Shown here: positions 1 to 7,894 of the stretch, in pieces
How the letters are laid out: every line of letters starts with the position of its first letter
How positions within the stretch are numbered: the stretch's first letter is position 1
DNA from: Azovibrio restrictus
GTDB lineage: Bacteria > Bacteroidota > Bacteroidia > Chitinophagales > Chitinophagaceae
Direction: 5' to 3'
Length of the DNA: 34,788 nucleotides
NCBI GenBank assembly: GCA_029255605.1
Contig: JANLJF010000085.1
Coordinates: 1-34,788 of the forward strand
Translations under genes and position numbers: made by a program
Notes under the pieces: model-generated
The model's database searches: none
Told to the model about the DNA's origin: nothing
What the model saw: the letters and a program-made list of their open reading frames with translations, nothing else

Positions 1-123
1 CAACTTAAAAATAATCCGTCCCTTTGTCGGCAGCTAGGTGCGAATGGTGCGCAATATGTGCGAACTTATTTCGACCGGAAAAAAATCGCTGCTGAATTTT
101 ATAGCCAGTTGCAGCAATTATAA
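1..123 (+). CDS. Glycosyltransferase, C-terminal fragment (gene begins before the window)
   Basis: Frame 1 is open from the window edge to TAA at 121-123 and encodes 40 residues. The run NPSLCRQLGANGAQYV followed by an aromatic/basic segment and FDRKKIAAEFYSQL resembles the C-terminal helix of GT4-type (group 1) glycosyltransferases, which commonly end in a motif such as 'NPELRxxMGxNGRxYVxxxFxRxxIA'. The catalytic domain lies outside the window, so donor and acceptor cannot be inferred. It ends 5 bases before the next gene and sits on the same strand as the polysaccharide genes, so it is probably part of that operon. The family call rests on a short tail only. Confidence 0.6.
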   Translation, partial: QLKNNPSLCRQLGANGAQYVRTYFDRKKIAAEFYSQLQQL

Positions 124-128
124 TCGTC

Positions 129-827
129 TTGAATTACAGGCTGAAGCAGGATATCATTGAATGGGATATACCCAACTGGGCTGAAGCCTTAGCCTTCTGG
201 CAACCGGTGATAGATAAACTGCCAAAGGATAGTAAGATACTGGCAATTGGTGAGCGTGGCGGTGGGCTTAGCCTGTGGCTGGCGCTGCAGGGTTTCCATG
301 TAGTATGTAGCGATCGCAAACTACCTCTGCCACAAGCGATGACGTTGCACCAAAAGTATAAGGTGGCTGATAAAATAACCTATCGCGAACTGGATATATT
401 TCATATTGATGAAACAGAAGCATACGACTTGGTATTGATGAAATCTGTAATAGGCGGCTTGAAATTACAGTATCACGATGCTGCTTCCCGCAATGCAGCT
501 GCACAGCAGCAAGCCATCCAAAACATGCACGCATTGCTGAAACCCGGCGGTTACCTGCTTACGGCCGATAACCTGGAAGGCGCATTCCTCATGCGCTACC
601 TACGCACTAGGCTACATAAAAATAAAGGCTGGCATTATTTCTCCGCCGACCAATTACGGCTACTTTTTTCCGATTTTTCTGAAGTATCTACCCGCTACTT
701 CGGTGTCTTTCCCACCAAATTTGCTGTTACGGCACTCAATTACCTCTCTTTTTTCTTCAATAAATACTTTCTGAACCGTTTACCTGTATCATCAAAATAT
801 ATTGCTTTTACCATAGCCCGTAAGTAA
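129..827 (+). CDS. Class I SAM-dependent methyltransferase
   Basis: This 232-residue protein carries a Rossmann-type SAM-binding motif at residues 37-47 (ILAIGERGGGL), an acidic residue ending the second strand (VVCSD, about 57-61), and the post-motif LLKPGGYLLTADN typical of class I methyltransferases. The substrate is unknown. It lies between a glycosyltransferase tail and sugar-modifying genes, so methylation of a glycan or nucleotide sugar is a reasonable inference, not something the sequence shows. The only plausible start is TTG at 129, because the next in-frame ATG lies far inside the fold. No clear Shine-Dalgarno sequence is visible, which is common in Bacteroidota. It is spaced 5 bases from the upstream gene. 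Confidence 0.8.
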   Translation: MNYRLKQDIIEWDIPNWAEALAFWQPVIDKLPKDSKILAIGERGGGLSLWLALQGFHVVCSDRKLPLPQAMTLHQKYKVADKITYRELDIFHIDETEAYDLVLMKSVIGGLKLQYHDAASRNAAAQQQAIQNMHALLKPGGYLLTADNLEGAFLMRYLRTRLHKNKGWHYFSADQLRLLFSDFSEVSTRYFGVFPTKFAVTALNYLSFFFNKYFLNRLPVSSKYIAFTIARK

Positions 828-866
828 TGGGATAAGTGGATTTTTTTCCTGATATTGGTCTTTTGG

Positions 867-1883
867 ATGAGTATGCAGAAAATCAGGTTCGCGGTTATTG
901 GTTATGGACATATTGGGAAGCGTCATGCGGCTATGATACAGCAAAATGACGAATGTGAACTGGTTGCCGTAGCAGATACAAATGAAGCTTTGGCAAAGAA
1001 TATTCAGGGGTCGGGTATTTCTTTTTTCTCTTCGCTCGAAAGTTTTCTGGATTCAGGTATCAAGGCCGATGTGGTAACAATAGCAACGCCTAATGGCCTG
1101 CATGCTACACAGGCGATGATGGCTATTGGTGCAGGGCATCATGTAGTGGTTGAAAAACCAATGGGCCTGCATCGTAAAGAATGCGAGGAAGTGATACATA
1201 CAGCGCTCTCCCGCTCGCGTCATTTGTTTTGCGTAATGCAGAACCGTTATTCGCCGCCATCTGAATGGCTGAAACAAATAGTAACAGATGGTGTGCTGGG
1301 TAAGGTGTATATGGTGCAGGTGAATTGCTATTGGAACCGCGATGAGCGCTACTATAAAGCTGGCTCTTGGCATGGCACGAAACAACTGGATGGGGGCACA
1401 CTTTTCACCCAGTTCAGTCACTTTATAGATTTGTTGTATTGGGTGTTTGGCGATGTAGAAGATATCAAGAGCTGTTTTTCAAGTTTCAACCACGATAAGC
1501 TTACAGAGTTTGAAGATTCCGGCGTAGTGCATTTTCGTTTTTCAAAAGGTGGCATGGGTAGCATCAATTTTTCTACCTCTGTATGGGATAAAAACCTGGA
1601 GAGCAGCATGACGGTGATAGGTGAGCATGGTAGCCTGAAGGTAGGTGGCCAATATATGGATAAGGTGGAGTACTGCCATATAAAAGACTATACAATGCCG
1701 GAATTGCGGCCTACGAATCCTGCAAACGACTATGGGCCATATAAAGGGAGTGCTGCTAATCACCAATATGTGATACAAAATGTAGTAGATGTATTAAAAG
1801 GCAGGGCTTCGATAACCACCAATGCTTTGGAAGGATTGAAGGTGGTAGATATTATTGAACGTATATACGCTTGTAAAAATTAG
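867..1883 (+). CDS. Gfo/Idh/MocA family sugar dehydrogenase (WbpB/WlbA-like)
   Basis: This NAD(P)-dependent oxidoreductase has the dinucleotide-binding motif RFAVIGYGHIGKRHA at residues 7-21, the conserved EKP at 96-98, and the C-terminal-domain segment LDGGTLFTQFSHFIDLLYW around 174-192, whose His185 matches the usual catalytic histidine. The QNRY...GKVYMVQVNCYW stretch and the LDGG...SHFIDLL signature resemble WbpB/WlbA enzymes, which oxidise C3 of UDP-N-acetylglucosaminuronic acid before transamination. The following aminotransferase gene supports such a pairing. ATG at 867 is chosen; ATG at 873 (MQKIRFAV) is an equally good start, and a TTG at 855 would add four residues with no support. 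The exact nucleotide-sugar substrate is inferred. Confidence 0.82.
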   Translation: MSMQKIRFAVIGYGHIGKRHAAMIQQNDECELVAVADTNEALAKNIQGSGISFFSSLESFLDSGIKADVVTIATPNGLHATQAMMAIGAGHHVVVEKPMGLHRKECEEVIHTALSRSRHLFCVMQNRYSPPSEWLKQIVTDGVLGKVYMVQVNCYWNRDERYYKAGSWHGTKQLDGGTLFTQFSHFIDLLYWVFGDVEDIKSCFSSFNHDKLTEFEDSGVVHFRFSKGGMGSINFSTSVWDKNLESSMTVIGEHGSLKVGGQYMDKVEYCHIKDYTMPELRPTNPANDYGPYKGSAANHQYVIQNVVDVLKGRASITTNALEGLKVVDIIERIYACKN

Positions 1884-1887
1884 TGCC

Positions 1888-3102
1888 GTGAAGATCCCTT
1901 TTTCCCCTCCGTATATAGACCAGGATGTGATTAATGAAGTTGTAGACACGCTGCAGTCGGGTTGGATAACCACAGGGCCTAAAGTGCGTGCCTTGGAAAC
2001 ACTGGTTGCCGATATAACCGGTGTGGAGAAAGCACTCTGTGTCAATTCATGGACATCCGGTGCACTGCTTGTATTGAAATGGCTGGGTGTAGGCCCCGGC
2101 GACGAAGTAATTGTGCCTGCTTATACATATTCGGCTACGGCATTGGCCGTATTGCATATGGGTGCCAAGCCGGTAATGGTAGATGTGAAAGATGATTTTA
2201 CCATTGACCCCGAAAAAGTAAAACAAGCCATAACCACCGCCACCAAAGCGATACTCGCCGTAGATATAGGCGGCTGGCCATGCGATTATAACAGCCTGAA
2301 TGAAATAGTAAAAAGCGATGCGGTAGCTGCAAAGTTTACACCCGCCAACGAAATACAGGCAAAGATTGGCAGGCCATTATTGTTCTCTGATGCAGCTCAT
2401 TCTTTAGGTGCCATATACAATAATAAGCAGGCGGCACTTGCTGCCGATATTGCCATATTCTCGCTCCATGCGGTTAAAAACATCACTACAGCAGAAGGCG
2501 GCGTAATATGCCTGAACCTGCCTGCCCCTTTTGATAATGCAGCTGTGTATAGCTGGATGCGTTTAAATACAATGAACGGGCAAACGGCAGATGCCCTTAC
2601 TAAATCTCAGAAGGGCAACTGGAGGTACGATATTGTAAGCCAGGGACTGAAAATAAACCTGACAGATGTATGCGCAGCCATCGGCCTGGCACAATTACGA
2701 AAATATGACAGCGAGTTGCTGCCACGCAGAGAGGCAATTTTTAACCTGTATAGCAGCTGCTTTTCAACCAAAGATTGGGCTGTCATACCGCCATCGGTTG
2801 CAGAAGGGGTTAAGTCGTCTTACCATTTGTACCTGCTACGCATAAAAGGCATTACCGAACAACAGCGCGATACCATTATACAGTTAATGGCCGATGCCGG
2901 TGTAGCTACTAATGTACATTTTATACCTATGCCGATGCTCACACTGTTCAAAGGGCTGGGTTATAACATCGCCGATTACCCGGTAGCATATGATAATTAT
3001 GCACACGAAATTTCTTTACCTATATACTCCCAGCTAACCGATGAAGAATGTACATTTATAGCCGAACAAATTGAAAAGGCTTACCTGGCAGTAGTAAAAT
3101 GA
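1888..3102 (+). CDS. DegT/DnrJ/EryC1/StrS family PLP-dependent sugar aminotransferase
   Basis: This 404-residue enzyme is of the fold-type I nucleotide-sugar aminotransferase family, which converts a keto sugar to an amino sugar using glutamate and PLP. It starts with the typical IPFSPPYI...SGWITTGPKV segment. It has GDEVIVPAYTYSATALAV around residues 71-88, the PLP-ring-stacking Asp in SDAAHS at about 168, and the Schiff-base Lys197 in FSLHAVKNITTAEGG. The start is taken as GTG at 1888, four bases after the upstream stop, because it gives the family's usual N-terminus; a TTG at 1855 would overlap the dehydrogenase gene. Paired with the preceding dehydrogenase it resembles the WbpB-WbpE order; paired with the nearby 4,6-dehydratase it could act like PglE. 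The sequence does not decide between these. Confidence 0.9.
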   Translation: MKIPFSPPYIDQDVINEVVDTLQSGWITTGPKVRALETLVADITGVEKALCVNSWTSGALLVLKWLGVGPGDEVIVPAYTYSATALAVLHMGAKPVMVDVKDDFTIDPEKVKQAITTATKAILAVDIGGWPCDYNSLNEIVKSDAVAAKFTPANEIQAKIGRPLLFSDAAHSLGAIYNNKQAALAADIAIFSLHAVKNITTAEGGVICLNLPAPFDNAAVYSWMRLNTMNGQTADALTKSQKGNWRYDIVSQGLKINLTDVCAAIGLAQLRKYDSELLPRREAIFNLYSSCFSTKDWAVIPPSVAEGVKSSYHLYLLRIKGITEQQRDTIIQLMADAGVATNVHFIPMPMLTLFKGLGYNIADYPVAYDNYAHEISLPIYSQLTDEECTFIAEQIEKAYLAVVK

Positions 3103-3686
3103 CCCGCTTTTTAGATGTACTTTTTTCCCTTATCGGCATCGTATTACTGAGCCCGGTTTTCTTGCTGGTAGCTATCTGGATACGGCTGGATAGCAAAGGC
3201 CCGGTCTTTTACAGGCAACAGCGTGTTGGCCGTTACGGAGCAGCGTTTTCACTGTATAAATTTCGCTCCATGCGTATCGATGCCGATAAAGGCAGCCTGC
3301 TCACTTTCAGCGATACGGATGCACGCATTACGAACCCCGGCCGTTTTATCCGTAAATATAAAATTGATGAACTGCCACAACTGCTGAATGTACTGGCAGG
3401 CGAAATGAGTATTGTAGGCCCGCGCCCGGAGGTAAAAAAGTACGTAGACCTGTATACCGAAGAGCAGCGAAATGTATTAAAGGTGCGACCCGGCATTACA
3501 GATATAGCGTCTATAACCTATTACAACGAGAATAAAATGCTGGAATCCCAAAAAGATCCGGAGCAGTTTTATATTCATCATATAATGCCCGATAAGATAA
3601 GGCTGAACAAGCTATATATCGACAATCCTTCAACTGCTAACTATTTCCGCATCATTTTTTTGACCATAAAAAAAGCGCTCAGTTAA
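3099..3686 (+). CDS. Initiating sugar transferase (PglC/WcaJ-type monotopic phosphoglycosyl transferase)
   Basis: This 195-residue bacterial sugar transferase moves a phospho-sugar from a nucleotide sugar to undecaprenyl phosphate at the inner face of the cytoplasmic membrane, the first step of lipid-linked glycan synthesis. An N-terminal re-entrant hydrophobic helix spans about residues 5-29 and includes the break [16 protein letters not shown] and FSLYKFRSM follow. The catalytic Asp-Glu dyad is D90-E91 in [24 protein letters not shown]. The length matches the minimal PglC class rather than the longer WcaJ/WbaP class, which has extra membrane helices. It overlaps the aminotransferase stop by ATGA, indicating translational coupling, and its own stop codon lies at the centre of a terminator palindrome. 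Confidence 0.93.
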   Translation: MTRFLDVLFSLIGIVLLSPVFLLVAIWIRLDSKGPVFYRQQRVGRYGAAFSLYKFRSMRIDADKGSLLTFSDTDARITNPGRFIRKYKIDELPQLLNVLAGEMSIVGPRPEVKKYVDLYTEEQRNVLKVRPGITDIASITYYNENKMLESQKDPEQFYIHHIMPDKIRLNKLYIDNPSTANYFRIIFLTIKKALS

Positions 3687-3699
3687 CTGAGCGCTTTTT
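3670..3699. terminator. Bidirectional intrinsic terminator between convergent genes
   Basis: A perfect 30-base palindrome with 15-bp arms and its axis between 3684 and 3685 has an A-tract on the left and a T-tract on the right, so it can work as a Rho-independent terminator in both directions. The GC-rich part of the arm is AGCGCTCAGTT. The TAA stop of the sugar transferase (3684-3686) lies at the axis, and the convergent dehydratase gene ends at 3704. Confidence 0.9.
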
Positions 3700-3703
3700 A
3701 TTA

Positions 3704-5620
3704 CTATCCTTTTACTTTTATGGATTGGTAAGCTACATTGTTACTTACAAACTCCGGTACCAGTTCTTTCATCAGCCCTACTGTTTCCAGCGTATAGTGT
3801 CTTTGGGCACTGGCTATTAGCCGGTCCACTTTATCTTTCACTGCCTCGTAGTCATATTCAGGCACCTTGGCTATCATTATTTTATCGTGATAGGTCGGCA
3901 CTACGTTCTCACTGTTATTCAGTAGCTCTTCGTAAAGCTTTTCTCCCGGGCGCAGGCCGGTGTACACAATTTTAATATCCAGCTCCGGTTCTTTGCCTGC
4001 CAGTTTTATGATCTTCTTCGCTAGGTCAGATATCTTCACCGGCTCACCCATGTCAAACACAAATATTTCGCTGCCCTGTCCCATCACACCGGCTTCAATT
4101 ACCAGCTGGCAGGCTTCAGGTATGGTCATGAAGTAGCGGGTTATTTCAGGGTGTGTTACTGTTATCGGCCCGCCTTTTTCCAGTTGCGATTTGAATATCG
4201 GGATCACAGAACCATTTGACCCCAGTACATTACCAAAGCGTGTAGTTACAAATTTAGTAATGCTGCTTTCCTTAATGCTGCCCTCGCTTGTCAATAGGTG
4301 CTTGTAGTAGCTCTGTGTCAGTATTTCTGCTATGCGTTTCGATGCACCCATAATGTTTGTTGGGTTCACCGCCTTATCTGTCGATACCATCACAAACTTT
4401 TCCACTCCATATTGTACAGATAGCTCGGCCAGCACACGCGTGCCATATACGTTATTCAGTATAGCAACGGAAGGGTTGTCTTCCATCAGCGGAACATGCT
4501 TGTAAGCCGCCGCATGAAATACTACATCAGGATTGTAAATCTCAAAAAGATGCTCCATGCGCACGCGGTCGCATATATCACCTATATAGGCTTTTACGTT
4601 GTTTTGTTGCTGTTTTTCACGCAGTTCCAGCACCAGGTTGTGCATAGGCGTTTCAGCCTTATCGCACATGATGATGAGCGATGGCTTGTATTTCAGCAGC
4701 TGCCGCACCATCTCGCTACCTATAGAGCCTGCGGCACCGGTTACCAGTATTTTCTTCCCTTTCAGCTCAAAATGTATCCTGTCATTATCTATACGTATCA
4801 CCTCGCGCTCCAGCAGGTCTTCAATATTGATGTCTTTCAGTGTGTCGGTATCCAGCTTGCCATCCAGCCATTGCTGTACGGGTGGCACCTGCTGCACTTT
4901 TATACCGTACTTTAAAGAGATGTCTACCAGGTAGTTAAGCTTATCTTTACTGATAGTGCGGTTGGCAATGATCAGCAGTTCCACATTTTCCTGCTTCAGC
5001 TTGGCAAAGCTCTGTTCATCACTGCTGAATATGGGAACCCCCTCCATCAGCTTACCGCCTTTGCTCAGCATATCGTCAATAAAAGCTACCACGTGCAAAT
5101 TACTGCTGGGAAAATCGTTGATAACCTTTTTGGTTTGCAGGCCATTCTCCCCCGTGTCATATACCACAGCTTTTATTTTCTCCCTCTCTAATTGGTGCTG
5201 CTGGTAGTATTTAAATATATAGCGCACTAACAGCCTGTAGGTTATCAGTACAAAGTTGGTGATGAAGAAGTTGATAACCACCACCGATATGGGAAACAGT
5301 AGTATACTGCTTGATGACTGGTTAACAATAAAATTGATAGAGAAATAGAATACTGCAGCTATTGAATTGACGATCAATAGGCGAAAGGTATCTTCAATAT
5401 TTGTATATCGTATGATACCTGCATAGCTTTTCAGCAGGTAGAACAGCATGCCGTTTACTGCAAGCGAAACACCGAGAATAACCGACATTTCATAATGAGC
5501 AACATCCTGCAGGTTAAAATTGAACCTTAATACGAAAGACAGGAATAAGCATAGCTGTACGCAGAAAAGATCAAGTAAAAAAATAAGCCAACGTGGTAAA
5601 ATACGTATTCTATAGTACAT
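3704..5620 (-). CDS. Membrane-anchored nucleotide-sugar 4,6-dehydratase (CapD/WbpM/PglF family)
   Basis: This 638-residue polysaccharide biosynthesis protein has about four N-terminal membrane helices (roughly residues 10-32, 44-64, 78-98 and 106-130). A CoA-binding-like Rossmann region follows, then a C-terminal extended-SDR domain with GAAGSIGSE at about 295-303. The catalytic segment VSTDKAVNPTNIMGASKR carries Met-x3-Lys in place of the classical Tyr-x3-Lys, as in UDP-GlcNAc 4,6-dehydratases such as WbpM and PglF. The product would be a 4-keto-6-deoxy sugar, a substrate for an aminotransferase like the DegT gene across the terminator. ATG at 5620 is preferred over TTG at 5650 because homologues begin just before ILPRWLIFLLD. 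A -7 box lies upstream at 5711-5718. Confidence 0.92.
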   Translation of the reverse strand: MYYRIRILPRWLIFLLDLFCVQLCLFLSFVLRFNFNLQDVAHYEMSVILGVSLAVNGMLFYLLKSYAGIIRYTNIEDTFRLLIVNSIAAVFYFSINFIVNQSSSSILLFPISVVVINFFITNFVLITYRLLVRYIFKYYQQHQLEREKIKAVVYDTGENGLQTKKVINDFPSSNLHVVAFIDDMLSKGGKLMEGVPIFSSDEQSFAKLKQENVELLIIANRTISKDKLNYLVDISLKYGIKVQQVPPVQQWLDGKLDTDTLKDINIEDLLEREVIRIDNDRIHFELKGKKILVTGAAGSIGSEMVRQLLKYKPSLIIMCDKAETPMHNLVLELREKQQQNNVKAYIGDICDRVRMEHLFEIYNPDVVFHAAAYKHVPLMEDNPSVAILNNVYGTRVLAELSVQYGVEKFVMVSTDKAVNPTNIMGASKRIAEILTQSYYKHLLTSEGSIKESSITKFVTTRFGNVLGSNGSVIPIFKSQLEKGGPITVTHPEITRYFMTIPEACQLVIEAGVMGQGSEIFVFDMGEPVKISDLAKKIIKLAGKEPELDIKIVYTGLRPGEKLYEELLNNSENVVPTYHDKIMIAKVPEYDYEAVKDKVDRLIASAQRHYTLETVGLMKELVPEFVSNNVAYQSIKVKG

Positions 5621-5942
5621 ATGTTTTAAGTTATAATGGTATGAAAACAACCGCAGTTATTCCTTTCATACACTATAATTCTAGTGATAAAGCGGCTCTA
5701 TATGCAGAGGCAAAGGTAATAAAGCAATAACTTAGATTAAGTACTTTATTAATATTTTTTTTATTCGAGTTTAGTCGTAAAATTAATATGTATAAAACTC
5801 GGTAATCTCCAATCTTAAATCATTGTTTTTCAATTGTTTACTATGACAATAATAAATGTAGAAGTAATAAATTGGTGAAAATCATAATGATTAATTTATA
5901 TTATTTATTGCCTGCGGACGATATTTCAAGTATTTTCCGCCT
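5621..5942. other. A+T-rich divergent intergenic region
   Basis: This 322-base gap separates the leftward dehydratase gene from the rightward Hpt gene and has no convincing ORF. It is strongly A+T-rich, with long A/T runs at about 5735-5765. The -7 box at 5711-5718 serves the leftward gene. A small palindrome AATCATAATGATT lies at 5880-5892, about 50 bases before the Hpt start, and might be an operator, but no factor can be assigned. No clear promoter for the Hpt gene was recognised. Confidence 0.5.
5711..5718 (-). promoter_or_regulatory. Probable -7 promoter box for the 4,6-dehydratase gene
   Basis: Read on the minus strand this is TACCTTTG, an exact match to the Bacteroidota sigma-A -7 consensus TAnnTTTG. 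It would place transcription start near 5705 and give a leader of about 85 bases before the ATG at 5620. No good -33 TTTG/TTG is visible at the usual spacing. Confidence 0.45.
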
Positions 5943-6314
5943 ATGGAACCGCTAATTGACTTAAAATTTTTACAGGAACTTTCAGGGGGAGATGCTAAAT
6001 ATATATACGAATTGCTGGATATATTTTTAGGTACCACGCCAGAGGGATTGGAAACATTGGAACAGTTGATACGCGATACAAATGATTGGGAGGCAACCTA
6101 TAAGCAGGCCCACTTCTTAAAATCGAGTGTTGGCATTGTGAAGATACGTGACATGCACCAACAACTGGCACGTATAGAAGAGCTGGGCCGCAAGCAGGAA
6201 GGCCGTGAGGAAATATTGCAGCTTCTGGATAAAATACTAGCAACATTCAGGGAGGCGCACCCTATTCTGATAGCCGAGCGCGATAAGCATAAGCAACTGG
6301 CAGGGGTAGCTTAA
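5943..6314 (+). CDS. Histidine phosphotransfer (Hpt) domain protein
   Basis: This 123-residue, almost single-domain protein is predicted to be helical. The phosphorelay motif QAHFLKSSVG places the phospho-accepting His at residue 57 and the conserved Lys at 60. The family motif is usually H-x-L-K-G-S; here the Gly is Ser, a variation that should still allow packing but is worth noting. Hpt proteins accept phosphate from a receiver domain and pass it to another. No receiver or kinase gene is adjacent. The gene heads a probable operon with a DUF2752 gene (10-base gap) and a CCC-motif gene. A large PAS/DHp protein lacking an ATPase domain is encoded at 20524; any link to it is speculation. Confidence 0.85.
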   Translation: MEPLIDLKFLQELSGGDAKYIYELLDIFLGTTPEGLETLEQLIRDTNDWEATYKQAHFLKSSVGIVKIRDMHQQLARIEELGRKQEGREEILQLLDKILATFREAHPILIAERDKHKQLAGVA

Positions 6315-6324
6315 CGATATTTTT

Positions 6325-6642
6325 ATGAAAGCATACAGCGCTTTTACACATTGGCTGGAACATCATATGCTTTCCTGTCCTTCAAAAAAGCTACTTACTA
6401 TAGATTGCCCGGGCTGTGGCTTGCAACGCTCTGTAGTAGCTTTGCTGAAAGGAGATATAGCCAATAGCTGGCATATATATCCGCCGGGTATATTTATAGT
6501 AGCTACCGCTATTTTCTTATTACTGCATCTTTCATTTGGCTACCGCCATGGTGCTATCATTCTGAAATGTTTATATTTTGGTACGGCTGTTATTATTATT
6601 GCCAATTACATTTATAAAATAACCACAAACCAATTGATATGA
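6325..6642 (+). CDS. DUF2752 family small membrane protein
   Basis: This 105-residue protein has the DUF2752 signature C-P-x-C-G-x-x-R (IDCPGCGLQR, residues 27-35). Two hydrophobic helices follow at about 54-70 and 80-96, with the signature placed before the first. An additional Cys occurs at 18. The family has no established biochemical function; the paired cysteines suggest metal binding or a redox-sensitive site, but that is inference. It starts 10 bases after the Hpt gene and overlaps the next gene by ATGA at 6639-6642, so the three are probably co-transcribed. DUF2752 and CCC-motif proteins being neighbours is consistent with a shared membrane role. Confidence 0.85.
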   Translation: MKAYSAFTHWLEHHMLSCPSKKLLTIDCPGCGLQRSVVALLKGDIANSWHIYPPGIFIVATAIFLLLHLSFGYRHGAIILKCLYFGTAVIIIANYIYKITTNQLI

Positions 6643-7010
6643 TTGAAAACACAACACAGGAACAATCGCATTACTCCAATCAGCCGCAGATAGCATTGCC
6701 CAATGCTACAGCAGTATTGATATTGGGTATTATTTCTATAGTAAGCTGCTGCTGTTATGGCGGCGGATTGATATTTGCTATTATCACCCTGGTATTGGCT
6801 TCAAAAGATCAAAAGCGCTACCTGGCCAATCCGCAAATGTACACGCCCGGTTCGTACAGCAATCTGAAAGCAGGTAAGATATGCGCATACATTGCGTTGG
6901 CTATTTGTATAGCCTACATAGTCTTTATAATCGTAATGGTCGGTACTATTGGTTGGGAAACTTTGCGCGATCCTGAAGCGCTCAAAGCATATTTTGAAAG
7001 CATGCAATAA
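6639..7010 (+). CDS. CCC-motif membrane protein
   Basis: This 123-residue protein has a polar N-terminal segment of about 20 residues, a first hydrophobic helix at about 24-52 containing three consecutive cysteines at 37-39 (SIVSCCCYGGG), a connecting loop SKDQKRYLANP...YSNLKAGK, and a second helix at about 80-103. This layout matches Bacteroidota proteins annotated by their CCC motif, whose function is unknown. A DUF4190-like arrangement of paired helices is an alternative description. The start overlaps the DUF2752 stop by four bases. The stop is followed at once by a strong terminator. Confidence 0.8.
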   Translation: MIENTTQEQSHYSNQPQIALPNATAVLILGIISIVSCCCYGGGLIFAIITLVLASKDQKRYLANPQMYTPGSYSNLKAGKICAYIALAICIAYIVFIIVMVGTIGWETLRDPEALKAYFESMQ

Positions 7011-7046
7011 AAATAAAAGCCCAGCTACATGCGGGGCTTTTATTTT
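7010..7046. terminator. Bidirectional intrinsic terminator
   Basis: A 13-bp perfect stem (7010-7022 pairing with 7034-7046, GC core GCCC/GGGC) encloses an 11-base loop. It has A-rich and T-rich outer arms, so it can stop the rightward CCC operon and the leftward sigma-factor operon that ends at 7062. It begins within the TAA stop of the CCC gene. Confidence 0.88.
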
Positions 7047-7061
7047 GAAGTCCGTTGCGTA

Positions 7062-7880
7062 TTAAATACCACCTATGCGTATGCCTATGCAAAAAGGCCG
7101 TTGTTCCAATGCGCTTTCGTGCAGGTTGGTAAGCTGGTAGGTGGCATATAGCCTGAAGTAGCCATCCAGACCTATTTCGCCGGTAATGCAGCTGTTGAAA
7201 TCGTTGAAGTTGAACTTATCATGGTTCTTGTCTTTGCCTCTTTCCGCAGATACCTGTTTGGTCCATGATGCTATACGGTAGCCACCGCTGATGCCTACGC
7301 CATATACCAGCCATGCTTTTTCAGCCAGTTTGGTTTTGAAGGTAAAACCAAGAGGTACGCTCAGGTAGGTAAAGCCCAGCTTGTTTTTAGTAAAGCCTAT
7401 GCTATCCAGTATCACCATTGGCTGCGTCTCATTCAGGTAACTGATGTTTTTATTATAACGGAAATTATACATCTGCAAACCCAGCCCCAGCGACATGTAT
7501 ATTTTTTGCTGTTTGGTTTTCAGCAGCCTGAATTTACCTACCAGTGGGTACACATTCACGTTAACAGATTTACCGCTGCGCATGGTAAACAGGTTGCTGT
7601 TTTGAAAATCGGCAGGTACCTGCAAAAAGTTCTTAACGGCTGCACTGCTGTAGTCTGTATTGTCTTGTATAGTATTGATACCGATATCTACAATACCAAA
7701 CTCTACCTCAAATACCTTCTCTTCTTTTTTCACCTTCATAGCGGTAGTGTCTATATGTATACCATTCTTATTTATAGTAATGGTTTTCCTTTTGCTGCTA
7801 TCGGCTTCTTTCTTTTCTTCCTGTGCTTGTACGGCTGTGTTTGTAAGCATTAAAGCCAGTAGTCCGTATATGAATTTCAT
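7062..7880 (-). CDS. Putative outer-membrane beta-barrel protein downstream of an ECF sigma pair
   Basis: This 272-residue protein has a signal peptide (MKFIYGLLALMLTNTAVQAQ) followed by a charged linker. Alternating amphipathic strands then occur, such as KIYMSLGLGLQMYNFRY, LGFTYLSVPLGFTF, WLVYGVGISGGYRI and GEIGLDGYFRLYATYQL. The protein ends in FCIGIRIGGI, compatible with a small outer-membrane barrel (OmpW/PorT-like style). Precise family membership was not recognised. It starts 14 bases after the anti-sigma-like gene and is the last gene of a three-gene operon, so it may be a cell-envelope component under the sigma factor's control. That regulatory role is inferred from position. Confidence 0.68.
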   Translation of the reverse strand: MKFIYGLLALMLTNTAVQAQEEKKEADSSKRKTITINKNGIHIDTTAMKVKKEEKVFEVEFGIVDIGINTIQDNTDYSSAAVKNFLQVPADFQNSNLFTMRSGKSVNVNVYPLVGKFRLLKTKQQKIYMSLGLGLQMYNFRYNKNISYLNETQPMVILDSIGFTKNKLGFTYLSVPLGFTFKTKLAEKAWLVYGVGISGGYRIASWTKQVSAERGKDKNHDKFNFNDFNSCITGEIGLDGYFRLYATYQLTNLHESALEQRPFCIGIRIGGI

Positions 7881-7894
7881 AAAAATGATTGATT

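Noticed and set aside
855-866. TTG start for the Gfo/Idh gene
   Set aside because: It adds only four residues ahead of two good ATG codons, and homologues start at the Lys-Ile-Arg segment.
3670-3699. Palindrome at the convergent junction considered as an operator or attachment site
   Set aside because: It has A and T tracts on the outer arms and lies at two converging gene ends, so a bidirectional terminator explains it fully.
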